This document shows positions 21,436 to 35,401 of a DNA stretch of 64,000 nucleotides, piece by piece. A model generated the notes under the pieces. It was not told the origin of the DNA, did no database searches, and saw nothing but the letters and a program-made list of their open reading frames with translations. The stretch spans positions 2,269,608 to 2,333,607 of the forward strand of contig MBPM02000002.1 of NCBI GenBank assembly GCA_001695595.3, given 5' to 3'. Within the stretch, counting starts at the first letter, position 1; every line of letters begins with the position of its first letter. Position numbers and translations under genes: made by a program. The DNA comes from Plasmopara viticola. Its lineage: Eukaryota > Oomycota > Peronosporomycetes > Peronosporales > Peronosporaceae.

Positions 21436-22289
21436 CAAAGCATAAAAGACTAATTTTTGAAAGAGGTATTACATTCTTCTAGCAATACGGTTACATGCGC
21501 TATCCTGAATATTGTAGCAAGGGAGAACACAGCGTAATGATATTCAGTTACGTAAAGCCGTTACATGTTGGCCAAAAAGAGCAAATCACCTTTTTGAGTT
21601 TATTCTGTAAGCCAACATTTGACGTTTTTAATGCTTGCAAGTTGATGGACGCGACGTTCATGGCAGAGAGTATTGTGAAGCAGCCGAACGTAGATCAAAT
21701 TTATGAAGTAGGCTCGAATTTGAACGACAGATATCTAATCAGATATTCATACGTAAGGTTTCATCAATATTTCAATTTGTCGCTCCTGATATGCATACAC
21801 TAACGAGCAGCAGAGCAAGAAAAAATGCAGCTTCTTGAGAGGGTGACAATAGGTTTGCATTCTATGTCAAAACACGAGCTCTCCAATCAGAGCGGCGATT
21901 GAACCTAGAATACCACGATAATACACAGCTTCTAACTCAGTACAAAGCCGGTATTGTGGTGGTAATGCATCGTACTTTTAAATTAATGTATTTGAATTTA
22001 AACACATAGGCAGCGTACGTCGCACCCGGTCTCAGACATTCTTAAAGTTCATATAATTGCTGCAAAATACGTTCAGACATAATGTCCGGAGACTTAAGAA
22101 CCATATTTCAATTCGTACCGTTTCTTTTGTGGCAAGCAACGAACGCGTCCCTTCTGAGGCCTCCTTTTTAAAAAGGTTAGTATATGCGCAACACAGGAGT
22201 CAAATACTCGCACTCGCCACATACTGTCTTGATTTGAAAGTCCAATAATAGATGCGAAAGCTTGCTAGCGTGACAGTATCTTCACAAAC
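21436..22289. other. no recognisable gene
   Basis: A plus-strand frame at 21495-21803 (102 codons, containing ANACKLMDATFMAE-like residues FNACKLMDATFMAE) looks mildly protein-like but has no identifiable family or supported boundaries. Confidence 0.35.
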
Positions 22290-23910
22290 CCTCATTATGG
22301 ATAAATACTATTTGCTTGTTACAGCAAAACCATGCTTACTTCGTATACTGCGCTGATATATACAACTCATTTGTCTGAAAGTATCAGTTATAACACTCGC
22401 GGCGGTCAGTACGTCTAGCTGTATGGCTAGTAATACCACATAGCTATCAATTACCCCAGTGACGGTAACATGCGAGTGTAATGAGGCAAACAAAACCTAC
22501 GTTAACATTGACAAGTGTTTTTTTGCAGCCATGGGCTCTGCGCAAGCTCGTATAAGATCAAAAGTTCTATTTTGCGATCTTAAAAGCGATTGCGCAAGTC
22601 GATAGGCAAACTAAAAGTATTGCATGTCTATGCAGAACATACTGAACCTTTGTTGATCTTTTGAAATACATTTTGTGCGCTGCTGAGATACCTAGCATCA
22701 GGTTTCTTTAACAAATATTAAAGATAGCTTTCAGCGGGCCCTAGCTCAATTTTGAACAAGCTTAAGCAATTTACTGTCGTTTGCCACATATAGGACTTTG
22801 CTTTCTGCTACGTGTTACTGCAATTTGATGAGAACAGTCATATGGAAGAATTCTCGCTACAGTTTAGATTGCTTAGGAATGTCGAAAGGAAGAATTATTT
22901 TCTGTAAAGAGATCACTTATAATGAAGTATACATTGTTTATATATGAAAAAGGTTGTAAATCTAAACTATTTGAAGTCGGATAGATAAGCCATCCTTTTG
23001 CGCGGTGATAGATATATCATAATTTGCCAGCGGATGTATGTTTTATTACGTAATATTAATTCTGCAATATATACAAATCGAGAAAGTCAATGTGCTTGCC
23101 GGCAATTTTATGGTTAGGTCAAATTACAAGCTTTTACGTGCCGTTCAGGCTGAAAGCCCCTTAAACAAACGGAATTTTTAGGCAGACAGAGCTAAATCAA
23201 TTTAATTTCTCATCGCTGACAGAGATACCAGATGTGAGTCTCGTCATTGCTAGCAAAGACACTGAATGCAATTCTTGAGCAATTGCAGCTGCAACACTTT
23301 AAATGGTAAGTTGTAGACTTTTCTAGAGTGGGACCCAAAAACCTCTGCTAGAGTTGTTCCTTTGAGCGGAAAGAACCTGAAGTATGATAGATTTTTGAGG
23401 ATACATAATGCCCTAATTAGCGTTTATTGATATTGCAAATTACTTATCCACAGTATTCGCAACATAATGGTGGCCACATGTAAATATTGAGTATTTTAGG
23501 ACTTGTGAGACCTGTCAAATTTTTGGCTCTAGCATCGAATTCTTTTTAAAACTTGTCACAACGAGTAAAGTGGTGAGAGTAAAAACGCCTCGACTGTCTT
23601 GCTAAAGATGGCTGCAACAGTGTGCGCGTACTGCCTGTGTAAAATGGTGCATTCTGCCACTGTTTGAGTCAGTAATACTCGGAAGCAAGCAAAAATTTGA
23701 GTATTTATGTACAGCTTCTCTTGCAAGTCATGTATACGATAGTGTCAGATGGGAACCTAAATTATGTTGCTGCACTTTGGAGAACATAGTTAAAATTCCA
23801 AAGAGCACTTATAAATGATCCCATTGATTTATAACAACAACGAGGTCAAAAACAAAAGACTCAGCCGTGTGCTCGAAGACACACTGCACAATAAAGAAGT
23901 TGAGGTGAAC
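22290..23910 (+). pseudogene. decayed copy of an unrecognised coding-like unit (copy 1)
   Basis: Pieces recur in order at 43440-44840: YVNIDKCFFAA at 22498-22530 against YVNIGKCVFAA at 43679-43711, then SGKNLKYDRFLRIHNALIS at 23368-23424 against SVKSLKYDVLLKAHDALIS, then a segment starting GAAGACACACTGC at 23874 against GAGGACACACTGC. Stops and shifts are frequent. The spacing and shared residues imply one ancestral protein of several hundred residues. The family is unknown to me. Confidence 0.4.
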
Positions 23911-24499
23911 TAGTGGTTAAGTCAATGTGGCTTACGCATTGATTGGCTTCGTACCATAGTACACGAATGGACAAAGGCCCTCCAAAGTACGCTATTTTTT
24001 TAAAGCACACGTGCTTGTGGGATTATAAAAGCGGAGAGTCATACAAACTCCTTTTCTAATAGAAATAATTATCTGACTTCGCTAATTGTCGTTTTAATGT
24101 AAGCATCAGGCCAAAGAATGCGATCGTTGTGATATAGACAAAAGAGAAAATTAAATTAGTTTTCCAAAGTTGTTTAGGTCCCACTATGTGCTTTTGTCCC
24201 ACGATTCTTGAAAGTAGGTCTGAAAATTACGAGCGCGATAAAACATTGTTTAATTGAGCATTTGGAGATCTAGATAGGTGTACCTCATTGTTTAAATTGA
24301 CATTTTTAAGGAAGTATTAACGCCTCCAGCGCTTGACATGGGTTTCTTATGACCTATGGGGTTCTTATACTCACACGAATTCTACGGTCGACCCACCACC
24401 TCTTTGAATCATTAAACTTAATCTAAGCCTTCCTTAAAGAGAACTATCAGTAAATCACTAGCCGCTCATTTCATAGATCACATGCAAACTTCTTCCACA
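23911..24499. other. no recognisable gene
   Basis: AT-rich with no frame of note on either strand and no repeat recognised. Confidence 0.4.
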
Positions 24500-24860
24500 A
24501 TGCATCAAGTGTCCGAGGGATGGGCAACTGCTCGTTTACCGAGGTCGACCTTAAGACCAAGCTCCACTACGGCACTTCGTTAAGAGGGGGGTATTGAGGC
24601 TAGAACTTAATATATCGGAGCTTTTAACGCTTAAAGTTGGCTGCTTTTCATAGAGAGCACGTTGTGGAGCGGAAGAGTGACGGATTTATCGCGCTTTGTC
24701 CCATCAAACATTGCTGTTATGTCTCCGATTCATTAAATTCCTTTTCTTGCCTCGAGTACATGTATTGCAAATGTGACAACAAATATGTGTAATGCCTAGA
24801 TTTCTTTTGCTCGTGCGTCAGTTACAGCAATATAATGCTCGCTTGAATATAGTAGAACAT
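24500..24860. repeat. relative of the right half of the 13150-13690 repeat
   Basis: GGTCGACCTTAA, TACGGCAC, GAGAGCACGTTGTGGAGCGG and GAGTGACGGATTTATCGCGC align in order with 13370-13560; the match continues near GTGCGTCAGTTACAGCAAT. Confidence 0.45.
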
Positions 24861-27800
24861 ACAAACGCATTAACAACAAACAGAAAATTTCAAAATCGGC
24901 AGCTTAAGCTCCACTTCTACTAAAGATACTAACAAATTTTGGTCCGCAAGTAATAGTTCTTGTATCAAACGGGCGTAGAAGTTATTTGGTTTAGCGATAG
25001 TGGCGCTACTAGCAGTTCATAACAAATTTTAAAATAGAACTTTTCTGTAAACTTATTGTTACGATTTGCTAGCCATATCAAAGAAAATGGCTAACATTTA
25101 CATTATAAAATAAATGTTTGATATCGATATCTCCAATTTAACATGTAAAATATTTATTAAAAGAATTCGAGTATCAAACTTACCATCCTAGGCCAACCGC
25201 TGATCCATATCCAATCAATACGAGTATCTGCAAAATGGATTCCGTTGGCATAAGCTGCCTAGTGCTAAAATTGTGTTAGTGCTCTATGCTCTGAAGACCA
25301 CGTTGTCTGTCATATTTCACGATTTTCCGCGAGGTCGTTGATTTCACTCAGCTCGTGGACCACAGTCCTTTCAGCAATTAAAGCTCTTTCTTCGAGTAAG
25401 TAACAAAAATAGCTTTTTGCCTTCAACGCTGATCACTTAAGAATCTTGTTTGGCCTTGCTGAGCATTTGTATCCCTCATGGCCTAATGTATCGCACCCTA
25501 CAGGTATCGTATTGAACCCCTCTATCGGCTCATAAATCTGAGAAATGTAAGATGTGAATGCTCACATACTTTACCAATGCATTAAAAGTTTCCATTTTAT
25601 CCTATATGTTTAAAATGCATTTGTACAGTCATGGTGTTGCGCTAATGGCTGATAACTACAAGGCGTCAAATTTTCGGGTATTTTCGGTCTACAGAAACGG
25701 AAAGTCCAATCTACAATAAACTTATTAAACAACACAACTTTATGTGCTTGAAGCATCATGCGCACCAATACGTAGCTGAGAGAAGTCATTCTCTTTAATC
25801 TTAGAAAAGTACTTAATATACATGAAATCATAGTCAATGTTTGTTGCTGTGTGATATTAAAGTTAAATACTTGGTGCTGGTTGTATAACCTGTTAGTGAC
25901 AGAAGTATTTTCGACGAGCAAAGTGGACGAGTTAAATTCACCTTTTATTGACGGCAATAGTCAAATTTGAGCTTTTTTGTCGTACTCAAGTGCTTAAACT
26001 ATTATACTGCTTATCATCAAAGCAATGTCTTCGCTCGTATAAAAATCCTCAAGATATATACATAAATTTATCGAAAAGGTATGCACTTTCGAAATAATAT
26101 CACCGTATATTACCATCTCTTTCTTTCTTGCAGCTGTCTTGACGCGCTTGTTAGGGCAATCAAAGTACGCATACACATCATTACAGTCTCTCGTTTTTTG
26201 TGTCAAGAACTTGTCCAGCTTGTTAGTCCATGAAGTGGCGACGAAATCGCATTACTTGAAGACTGCATGTACTGCATGCATTTCTTAAAGACACTACACA
26301 AACTATGATGACACATTTAAACTATGTGAAGCAGCATTTAAGATAGGCAACTTTTGTCTATAGATACGTCATTGGTCCGGAAAAATAAGGTGTGTTTATC
26401 GACGCAAGAAAGGATAAAAGTTGTTATCAAGCCAAGCTCAACCTATTCACAACCTTAAAAGCCTTTTGAGCATTTGTGCTGTCGTGCTAGGTGATATGCG
26501 CCATGTATCTATCATTCACACGTTATACCAAGGTGAGTGTGCAGTAAAGTCAAAATACGAAAGGGTCGCCATGAAAAGCGCAACAAGCAGTAATCTATTT
26601 ATGTTTCGCCATCAATGCTTGCTTTCTCTAGACGTTTGGTTGGTGATTTTTCCACCTTAATACACCCATATATTGTACTGATCTTGCAGGAAAACATACC
26701 AGTGAAAATAACTCTAGGATTCACACGACCTGCCAATCTAACAATCGACTGGTCACACTTACCGCAACTAACGCTTAAAAAATGCCATATCAGTGAACGT
26801 CAGTCTTGCAAAAGGCTATGCCGAAATCAAATTACCAAATTTTTAAAGCTGCGATAATTTTTACAATTTTAGATACCAGTGTTCCTTAAGCTACACCAAT
26901 CGGTTTCTATCGGCAATCGTAAAAATATGTTTGAATTGTTTTATAACTCCTCCTGAAATAGCGAAAACTAATAAGTTGCTTATCAAAACATCCGTACCAC
27001 ATAAGTATTAAACTTACCAAACGGAACTTAACTGCAGTCTTTTGCACGGTTTATTCCCTAATTACTAGGTGTCGTGAGTTGTCGCTTACAAAAAAATAAC
27101 GTACTTTATGTATCCTTTTTTGTGCAAGATGCCGTAAGAAAAACTGTGATACCTAGTTATAGTTCTTACCCTCAATTAATTGGCAAAGTAAGGATACATA
27201 TTGGTAGCTGTATAGTTTCGATAAGGAAGACAGCGATACGCGACTGGTTTTGACCCCGAGTATGAAACGAAGGTCAGAGACTTAAAATCAAATATTTATC
27301 TATAATAGCTCATCTGCTGTTCATGTAAGCTAGAAGCACGAGCTGTTTATATGTATTCATGAACTAAGCGAGAGACAGCCTCTTTACAGTGACTTTATCC
27401 CCTGAATGATCTGTATAATTAAGTTGATAAAAAGGCGAGGTGTCAGTTTTCCACACAAGCAACAATTTTGATTGCAGGCACTTACAACACATGAAGCAAT
27501 TCTAATCGCTATAAAAAAAATACCATTTCTTATACAATTCACGCCTCCGGAATGCGGTAAATAAGTATATTTTTGGCATACACGATTGCAAGAGGCAAGC
27601 CTTTGCAATCAACTCAAGCGTTTCTTTTTTTAAAGCAGCGTTGCATGTTATGGCTGCTCCAAGCAAGGTCTCTTAATCTGTGTCTGCTTCGATGGTGGTC
27701 AATGAAATTTAACTATGCGGCTCTGCAGGGCCACAGTGTCTCCAAAACCTGAGTGTTTAACTTATATGATTTAACCGATCTCGATGACGAAGTTAATTAT

Positions 27801-28969
27801 TTGCCACTGCTACAAGTTTACGACTTGTTAGGAACGATGTCGGCGCTTGATGGACTACGGCACGTCGAGAGCTCTGGTGCACCAAAAAGCAAAATGCGGT
27901 CAACCAGAATAGATTGACAAATTCCCTAATAGAGAGCGGCAGGTAATAGTCCAATAGACTGTTTCAATTGACGCAAATGTCTTTCGACTAAGATAGATAT
28001 CGTTATCGCAATTTGTTAACGTAGTCGCTAAATTCCTTGAAAGGGACACGTATGATTCGTCTAGAGCATGTCGTGGATAGAAAAGTTTAGGATAATGATC
28101 TATTTAAAGGGCGAGTCTTGTAGACACCAGCAGCTTGGTTATGCGTCACAAGACTTTGGTTGGTCATATTAAAGCCATTTTTTGCAAATGCTGGGTAATT
28201 ACACACCCAAAATGAATTTGAGAGGCACGGGGAACTAATCCATAGTCAAATGTGGGAGTCTCAGCCCCTTCAATTGTTCATCATCAATTGGGCAGATCTA
28301 GCCACGGCTGGGTCTATGAGTCAATGTGGATAAAACAAATGCTAAAAGACAGGCATCAAGTTGCGGAACTATGTTTAAAGCGAGCATACAGGTCTACAAG
28401 ACGAGAAAAAAAAATCGATATCTGGATTTTACTCGCAAAGCCTCTCCATGCCGAACTTTTGAGATCATCTCTTCGCGTCATAAATAGTATCGTGGTTGAA
28501 AGAGAGAATTGTCGGCAGAAATACTGGACAGCCCAAACGGCTGTTGTATCGCAACACGAGCGCTTTAAAAAGAGGCGTTTCTTGTTGCTATCACGCCTAG
28601 AATAACACGGTGCTACTGACCGAAATGAAGTGGTATCAAAGCTCTATTGAAGGTTTTGATATTGTATTTTAGATCCCTTAACGCCGTAAGTCGCGTTTTG
28701 TCTGAAGAATCCTGCAAGAACTACAAGTAGGTAGGAATTTGAGTGACCGGTGACCCGATAATAGTACTTCACCTTGCAACACGGTGTTGACGTCGGTCCC
28801 ACCCTTTCTATTTCAATCGCTACGGTGATTGCCAAGAGGAGATTTTGATTTATCCACAATGTTAAAATTAGCATAAAACGGTTGTCGAGTCCTCGCAGTC
28901 ATCATTGACTTTTGTATTCGGGAGCCAATTATAAAGTGTAGACTTGTCATTAGATCGATATCTGCATAA
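24861..28969. other. AT-rich decayed DNA, no recognisable gene
   Basis: Frames up to 117 codons occur (28252-28605, plus, Arg/Lys-rich, begins with GTG; 25610-25957, minus), but none has a motif or supported start. Minus-strand sequence near 25710-25770 resembles plus-strand 45285-45350 (GGTGCGCA, then TTGTGTTGTTTAAT-like), hinting at another inverted decayed copy of the local repeat family. Confidence 0.35.
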
Positions 28970-29960
28970 ACATTAGTTCCAATTTACGCTGTTTTGCATA
29001 TTACCCTATCCTGATTCACTCAGTATATTGCGCCGAAAATTTGTATACCACTATGTTTTTTTAGGAAGCTGGATATACACCTCACCGTGTTCGAAAGCCT
29101 ACCCATAAATGACTAGCAATGGCACAACGCTATCAATCACCCGAGTGACTCTCAGACGCTAAAGTTATGACACCAACAAGCTTTACATAAACACCGACAA
29201 TTGTATATTTGCGGCAGATGTGATTGACGTCATTGCTTAGCTTACAAATCATATGGTCCGCGCACGCTCAAACAAAAAGGGATCTCGCTTTGGTCTACCT
29301 CTCGATTCGAAAGCAATCATGAAAGTATAGGTATCACAAGCTATCGTACGATAATCAACATCAAGTCAATTTGCTAAGCATTGAGTAAAGCCCTTAGCGG
29401 GCACTTGTTCAATTTTCGGACTATACAAAAAGATTAACGGCATTAATGTCGCTTAAAACCTTGCTGTCAGCTACGCGTAAGCGCTAGTCGATGGGGATAA
29501 TTATGAGGAAGCATTTTTGCTTCAAGCAAGCATGCAGAACAAAGCAATCCTATTCAAGATAGGAATCAATTCTAATATATTACACATTGTAATATTCTGG
29601 AAAATTTTGTAAGCTCTAAGCTATTTAAAGTCTATACGAACCGAGCACCCATTCGAGTGTTGATGCGTATACCGTATTTGTCCCGACGAATGGCAAGTCG
29701 TTTGTCAAATATTGCGAAATAAAATTTCGATTATTGATAAATCGATAAAGCTTTCTGTTTGCCGACGTACTTTTGATCAGGTCAGGTTATATGCTGGCAC
29801 ATATTGGCCAAGCAGAAATCGTTTTAGACGAGCTTATTTGTCAGGTGGACAGAGATTATACCAATTTAGTATTTAGTGTTGTAGTGAATAGAAGGATGGT
29901 CCTTTGTCTAAAAATCACTAATAGGGGCATCAAGGCCTCTCGAACTACAACTACGTCAGG
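28970..29960 (+). pseudogene. decayed copy of the unrecognised coding-like unit (copy 2)
   Basis: CGCTATCAATCACCCGAGTG at 29129-29148 and the following YINTDNCIFAA-encoding stretch parallel copies at 22430 and 43610. Near 29900 a weakly similar sequence replaces the KYDxxLRAHxALIS segment. Heavily degraded. Confidence 0.35.
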
Positions 29961-32900
29961 TTAATGGCGATCACAGCAACGAATCGAGCAAGATCGTTTA
30001 AACTATATCTTTGGATTAAATCAAATAGCCGTTTTTTAGAAGAGATGCAGCTGCGATCACTAATTTGAGTCGGCTTAAGCACCTTCGCCTGCTTTGATGA
30101 ATCGCACAAATATATAGATGGACTTATGTATTTCTCTTGGGGTCGGTTCTTGCAATCGAGATGTATCTACTTTTCCCGGTTCCTTGAGATCCTTCAAACT
30201 ATGTTAGATCACTCTGTAAATGTCCTTTATAAGGCTCACAGCTTGAATAATAGAGGCAAGCCGCAAGGCAAGATATCTGAACTTCGTTGTAGAATTGCTT
30301 TTCTTTATGTGAGCCTCAGAGTCAGCTGGCTCGAAACAATACAAATTTTACGTACTTGGCTCACATAAAGTTAATTTGGCAGTGAGTATGATCAGTTCTA
30401 TGTTAATGTGAAAGGATCGAGCGCAAGGAATAAGCACTTTTGAAAACGCTTAAACTTTGTAAAAAACTATATATGATATTTGAACAGCTAAATTTTACAA
30501 TGGAACCCACGTAAAATGTTGTAAGCATTAAAATCGCTCTTCAAAAGTCAATACTATACTACCGCTTAAGGACGTAAATGCTCGATTAAACAATGCATAT
30601 ATCTGTGATACATACTTTTGATTTGGACAAATATTCTATGAGTTGGAAATGCTACCCAAAGCTAATTCTGACGCCGTTCGCTCCGTTTTTTTGAAAAACC
30701 GTGGCTTGAATAATAATTTCGATGTAGACAGACGTTGGAAAGCACACGGCTCCAATATCTGGTCTACTATTTTTGCCTTATGTGTGTTCCTAGTGGTTGA
30801 TGCAGAACTAATCAGAGAAATTAATAAGCTTTTAGGCGACTGCATGAGTTCTGTTCGACGTTTCATTTGCGCAGTTAAAAACGAATATATAAACATGCAC
30901 TCCAAATTGAACTTTACATAACAATGGTGTATAAATAGGAGGCTTGTTGTCAATATTTCATCGTCAAAATGCAGTTATTCATGAGTATCTTTCGGCTCCC
31001 TCGCAGCCCCATACAGAACCGTAAACGGACTTCTATGTGAAGAGCATTTTGTTACCAGAAAGTTTGTTGTTTGTACAATTTACGTACTTTGGTTAAGCCA
31101 ACTGTTTATGGAGTATTTATGGGCAAACGATTACAGCTTTAGCTGTCTAGTTGAGCTTAGTACATCCCTATCGTATAATTGCATTTGACGTGAATAACCT
31201 CAAACGTCTTTTCAATATGAAAGTTTATGAACAAAGCCCTTTTAAATCTATCTTTGCGTATATCTCGTTTCAACCACGATTCCTTAAAACGCACTTCATA
31301 TTCCTCGATCACGTTAAAAGCTATTCACGCAGCAAATAAATCGATATTAAAATTTATCCACTTCATTGAGATTTATAAACGCACTTTTTAAACAGTGATG
31401 ACACTTCAAATAGTCTTTTGTTTCAGGAGCTTCTAATGGTTGTGATAGTACTGGATCACAAAAACTTCTATGTAAATTGTGATAGGCCCCGTACTAGTAG
31501 CTCGTGTTGAACTTAGTTGGATAGGTTCATTAATAATATGGTATAATAAAGCTAAGTATATATACTTTTCACGGAACTTTTAGTATATTTCAAATAGAGT
31601 GTCTATCTCGGATAGCACTTCTCGTGCAATAATGCCAGAAGCTTGCTTTGTTTTGTCGAAAAGTAAATGGACTTTTTGCTGAAGGCATTAGAATTAATTC
31701 GTACCAAACAGCTCGGCGCCAAGAATGCTTGTGAAATGAACAAAATGTAGGGCAATGGTAAGCCAGAAACATGGTCAGTGCTTCAATTTTCTTGGGAAGC
31801 GAACGATTGCGTTTATCATATTTTCATATGCACAAAAATTAGCGATAAGTGGCCTGTGGGCTTGATAAGCTGGCTAGTGTAAAGATTTCTGCATAACCTC
31901 CTTCATTATACTTTTGGCATGCAAGTTGTATATAGTAGATGGCTTCTGCCAAATCCGGAAGTGAAAGGCGAGTACCTTATTCTTATAGCTGTCATTAAAC
32001 CTAGAGGTATCATATTGACAAAGCTTAGGGTGCTAAAAAGACTGTCGAATGACAGGTATATTCAAAACACAGCTGCTTTGCCCATTTCAAAGTTCATACT
32101 AGACATATTTCACAAAACAATAGTTCACATTTGCTTTGAAGGGGATTGGTCGGCTCTGTCATGGCTGTTTACAACAAGCCAAAACAGCAAATCACATCTT
32201 TGAATATTACACTGTTGCAGACGTGTATATAAAGCATTTCGGTCACCATGATATCAGAGACTTGCTTGAGCTAGCGTATTTGCAATCCTCATAAGTAATA
32301 ACCGAGGTTCGCCGAAAGTTTTGGTTTTTAAAGCGCTAAAGAAAGCGCAGTAAAAGTAGTTCTTAAACTTCATGACTGGCTAACATAAGACCACAAAGCA
32401 CAAATAACAAGGCTTGGTAAGCGATTGCAAAGCTCTAGGGTTCATATTGTGTACCACAGGCCAACAGGTGGGTAGAAAACTCTAGCCAATAGAGAGCAAG
32501 ATGTCTCCTTTAGCGAGATTATAGGAGACTGACACAATTTGGGTATAATCTCAAGCTGCATAAAATAGACCTGTGTTTGACGGAACATATCTATCCGCAA
32601 GAGTTTTCGACGGCTCAAACTGAATATGTGCAATCATCTCGGGTGTCTCCAACACTCATTTTAGGTCAAAAATCTGTTGACCTACCCACAAAAAGAGTAG
32701 AAGCATGACACATCAGCGCTCTAGTACGCAAATTTGAGTGTCTGGCATTTACGGCATTGGAAAATTGATCCGGCATGCTCAGGGCAACGTATACGTTTCC
32801 GTCTCAAAGAAAGAAACTGGTACAGCCTGTAAAAGAACAACCTCTATGTTGGCCTTGGAACATCGTCATCCATCTCAACAACTGTTAATACTGAGCTTCT

Positions 32901-34871
32901 GTTGCTCCATTCTTAGGCGCCAATCAATCTATTATGTTTAACCCCATTTACTTGCTGATAAACAAAATTTCTTATCGTGCCGGGATCCGAATTGTTTTTT
33001 GATACAGTGACTAACTTGTTGCTATGGTAGATGGCTAAATACACTATGGAGATCTATCAAGCTCCTAAACCGATTCAGTTTTGGAGGAGCTGCTTCTACC
33101 TGCATTCCTCTAGAGCCGTATAGTTATATTTTGCCGAACTTATTTGGAACAGGCATAGTTCAAGAGGTCTTGCCTGGTGCAGTCTAAGAAAGAGACGCTG
33201 CTTATAAAAAAGGAAACGATCAGTCTCATATTGATAAGCTCTAAGCCAACAATTGCTGTGTGCCAAGAATCTGCTCATTGAAAGCATTACGGTTGGACGA
33301 TCCTGCTTATAGATGTAATTTCCCTTCTTAAGCAACTTGAGCAGCTTCATATGTTGCCAGTAATTAGAAATAAAAGTATTGCATGCGTAGAGGGCCTGAA
33401 CTTTGACTATCAAATTAGAAAATGTCACCTTATATCCTTCGCGAATTGTTGCTTCAAGTAAAGCTTCCTCTCGCTCGAATCAAGTATGAATTTATAGAAA
33501 CTTGCAATCTTTGCTTGCAAAGGAGCTTCAATATCCATTTGCTTTGGGGAAGCATGAGTTCACGTCTCTGACCTTCCTTCTATACATAGAGCTAATATCG
33601 TCCGCATGTCGCTATCTGCTTGTATACATTAGGACACACGTCAACTGTGGTCTCACTTCGCCATTTGGTCAAGGGTAAGGAATCCAACTCGAAATCACCG
33701 GGTTTCACAACACCTTGTACTAAAGAACCGTACGTAATAATATTGAATTTTTGGTAAGTATAAACTCACTATACATGGCCTTAAGAAGTCAAAGTGTGCG
33801 ATAGACTGACTGCATTCTAAGGACTAGTTCATCTAGCACAGTATTTATGTGTTACAAAGCAATCCTTTTTTCTTGATAAGCAAATAGATAGTTACTGCTT
33901 TTTTGTTAATCACCTGACGCTTTCAAAGTTATTTGTTCAAAGATCCCATTATGAATGTCGGCATGGATTCCGATTGGTGTAGCATAGAAAAGACACCTCA
34001 CTAAAAAGTATCCAGAAATAGACATTTATTGCAACTCTACCGTCAAAATTCTAATTTCCGAGACCACGAGTGTTGTACCGCCAAGTTCTTTAATTAGAGA
34101 TTTGTTTCAGCCCTGTTTGATACAATGTGCGGTAAGTGCGACCAATTAATTGTCAAGTTGTTATGTTGTTCAAATTAAAGGATTGTTTTAAATGTTTTTT
34201 CCGGCAAAATCGACACGATAATGGTGGGTAATATCGGCATATGCACGTCACAGAGAGCAAGCATCAGTGATGAAAACTAAGCCAGCTTATTGCTGGTCGG
34301 TCTTTCAAGTGATGGCCGTAATGCACGCTGTGTGGAAAGCAGATGCGTTTCGCGATTCACCAAGTACAACGGCATTATTGCTTTTGAGCCACCTAATCCC
34401 TAAAAGGTGAGGCTAGCTAGTAGTCCTGACGGAGTTTTCAGCAGTTTGTAGATTTAGTATTATCTTTTTCCAGCATCTTTTCCTGCACCTTATTTTCTCG
34501 TTCAAATGACGTATCTAAAAATAAACAGAGCATATCTGAAATACCCTTTCGTAAAGCGTCAGTGCACCGTCATGGTACGTGAGGTGTAGATAAAGAATAT
34601 ATTGAGCCAATACTTTGTATATATGCAGTACAAGATTTCTTTTAGAAATTCAATGTCGTCGCCATAAACAAAGCCGCACATGCCATAAACATAACATCAT
34701 GATAGCTTCTTTGACTGGCAGGAAATGACTTACACCTTTTAGTGTTGGGGTGCGAGATGCCTCGAACACCTAAAGATTGTTGATAAACAAGGTTGCTGTA
34801 AGCTGTAGACCCGCGATATACCCAAAGAATTGACACCTATTAGTGATTAGGATTCTGCCGCAAATTATGAC
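29961..34871. other. AT-rich decayed DNA with isolated coding-like frames
   Basis: A plus-strand ATG frame at 30649-30921 (90 codons; contains VFLKNRGLNNNFDVDRRWKA) and one at 31919-32203 look mildly protein-like; the second has no confirmed start. No family recognised and no flanking gene structure. The rest is featureless. Confidence 0.3.
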
Positions 34872-35253
34872 CGTAACACAGTCGTTGAGAAATCTGATTA
34901 AGGTCGGCCGTTGGACGAGGCTGAGGCGCGGGCGAGGTGAAGTCGTGGGAGAGGAGAAGTGTTTGTTGCTTAATGAAAAGAGAGAAGTGATATCAGACGA
35001 AAAGCTCTAATGACTACAGCCTAACTGGTGGCTGTCAGCTATTTACTGCAACCATCCTAAAAGCAATCGTTCTTCTTTATTCCATTAGAATTTTTACACA
35101 ATCTCGATTCCTTTAAGCTAATAAGGTCTCTTGGTTTTTTATGACTATGGGACATCTGAATGTCTATGGATGATACTAAATGCATATGTTTCTTTAGAAT
35201 ATTGCGCAAAAGCCGTAACCGGCAAACCTGCCGGTCACGACGGTTACGTTACA
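34872..35253 (-). repeat. solo gypsy LTR
   Basis: The reverse complement starts TGTAACGTAACCGTCGTGAC and ends near GACTGTGTTACG, with the family landmarks GGTTACGGCTTTTGCGCAAT and CGCCTCAGCCTCGTCCAACG. About 382 bp, shorter than the others because of small deletions. Flanking pentamers do not match. Confidence 0.75.
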
Positions 35254-35348
35254 TTCGCTCTCTCAGCACACCCAGAAATCGCATTGAAAACTCTGAGATC
35301 GGATTAGCCCTTTTTTGCGTCGTCAATATAAGCAAAGGCTTAAGCCGA

Positions 35349-35401
35349 GCTATGGCGTCTTCGTTATTGGATCGCAAGACCAATAACGAAGACGCCATAG
35401 C
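35349..35401. repeat. perfect 22-bp inverted repeat
   Basis: GCTATGGCGTCTTCGTTATT begins the left arm (35349-35370); the right arm (35380-35401) is its exact complement, with a 9-bp loop ATCGCAAGA. Imperfect pairing extends about 8 bp further outward (AAGCCGA against TTTGGCTT). It lies about 100 bp beyond the LTR end. Confidence 0.9.

Noticed and set aside
28252..28605. 117-codon plus-strand frame
   Set aside because: Begins with GTG, has no motif or paralogue, and lies in AT-rich decayed DNA; too weak to call a gene.
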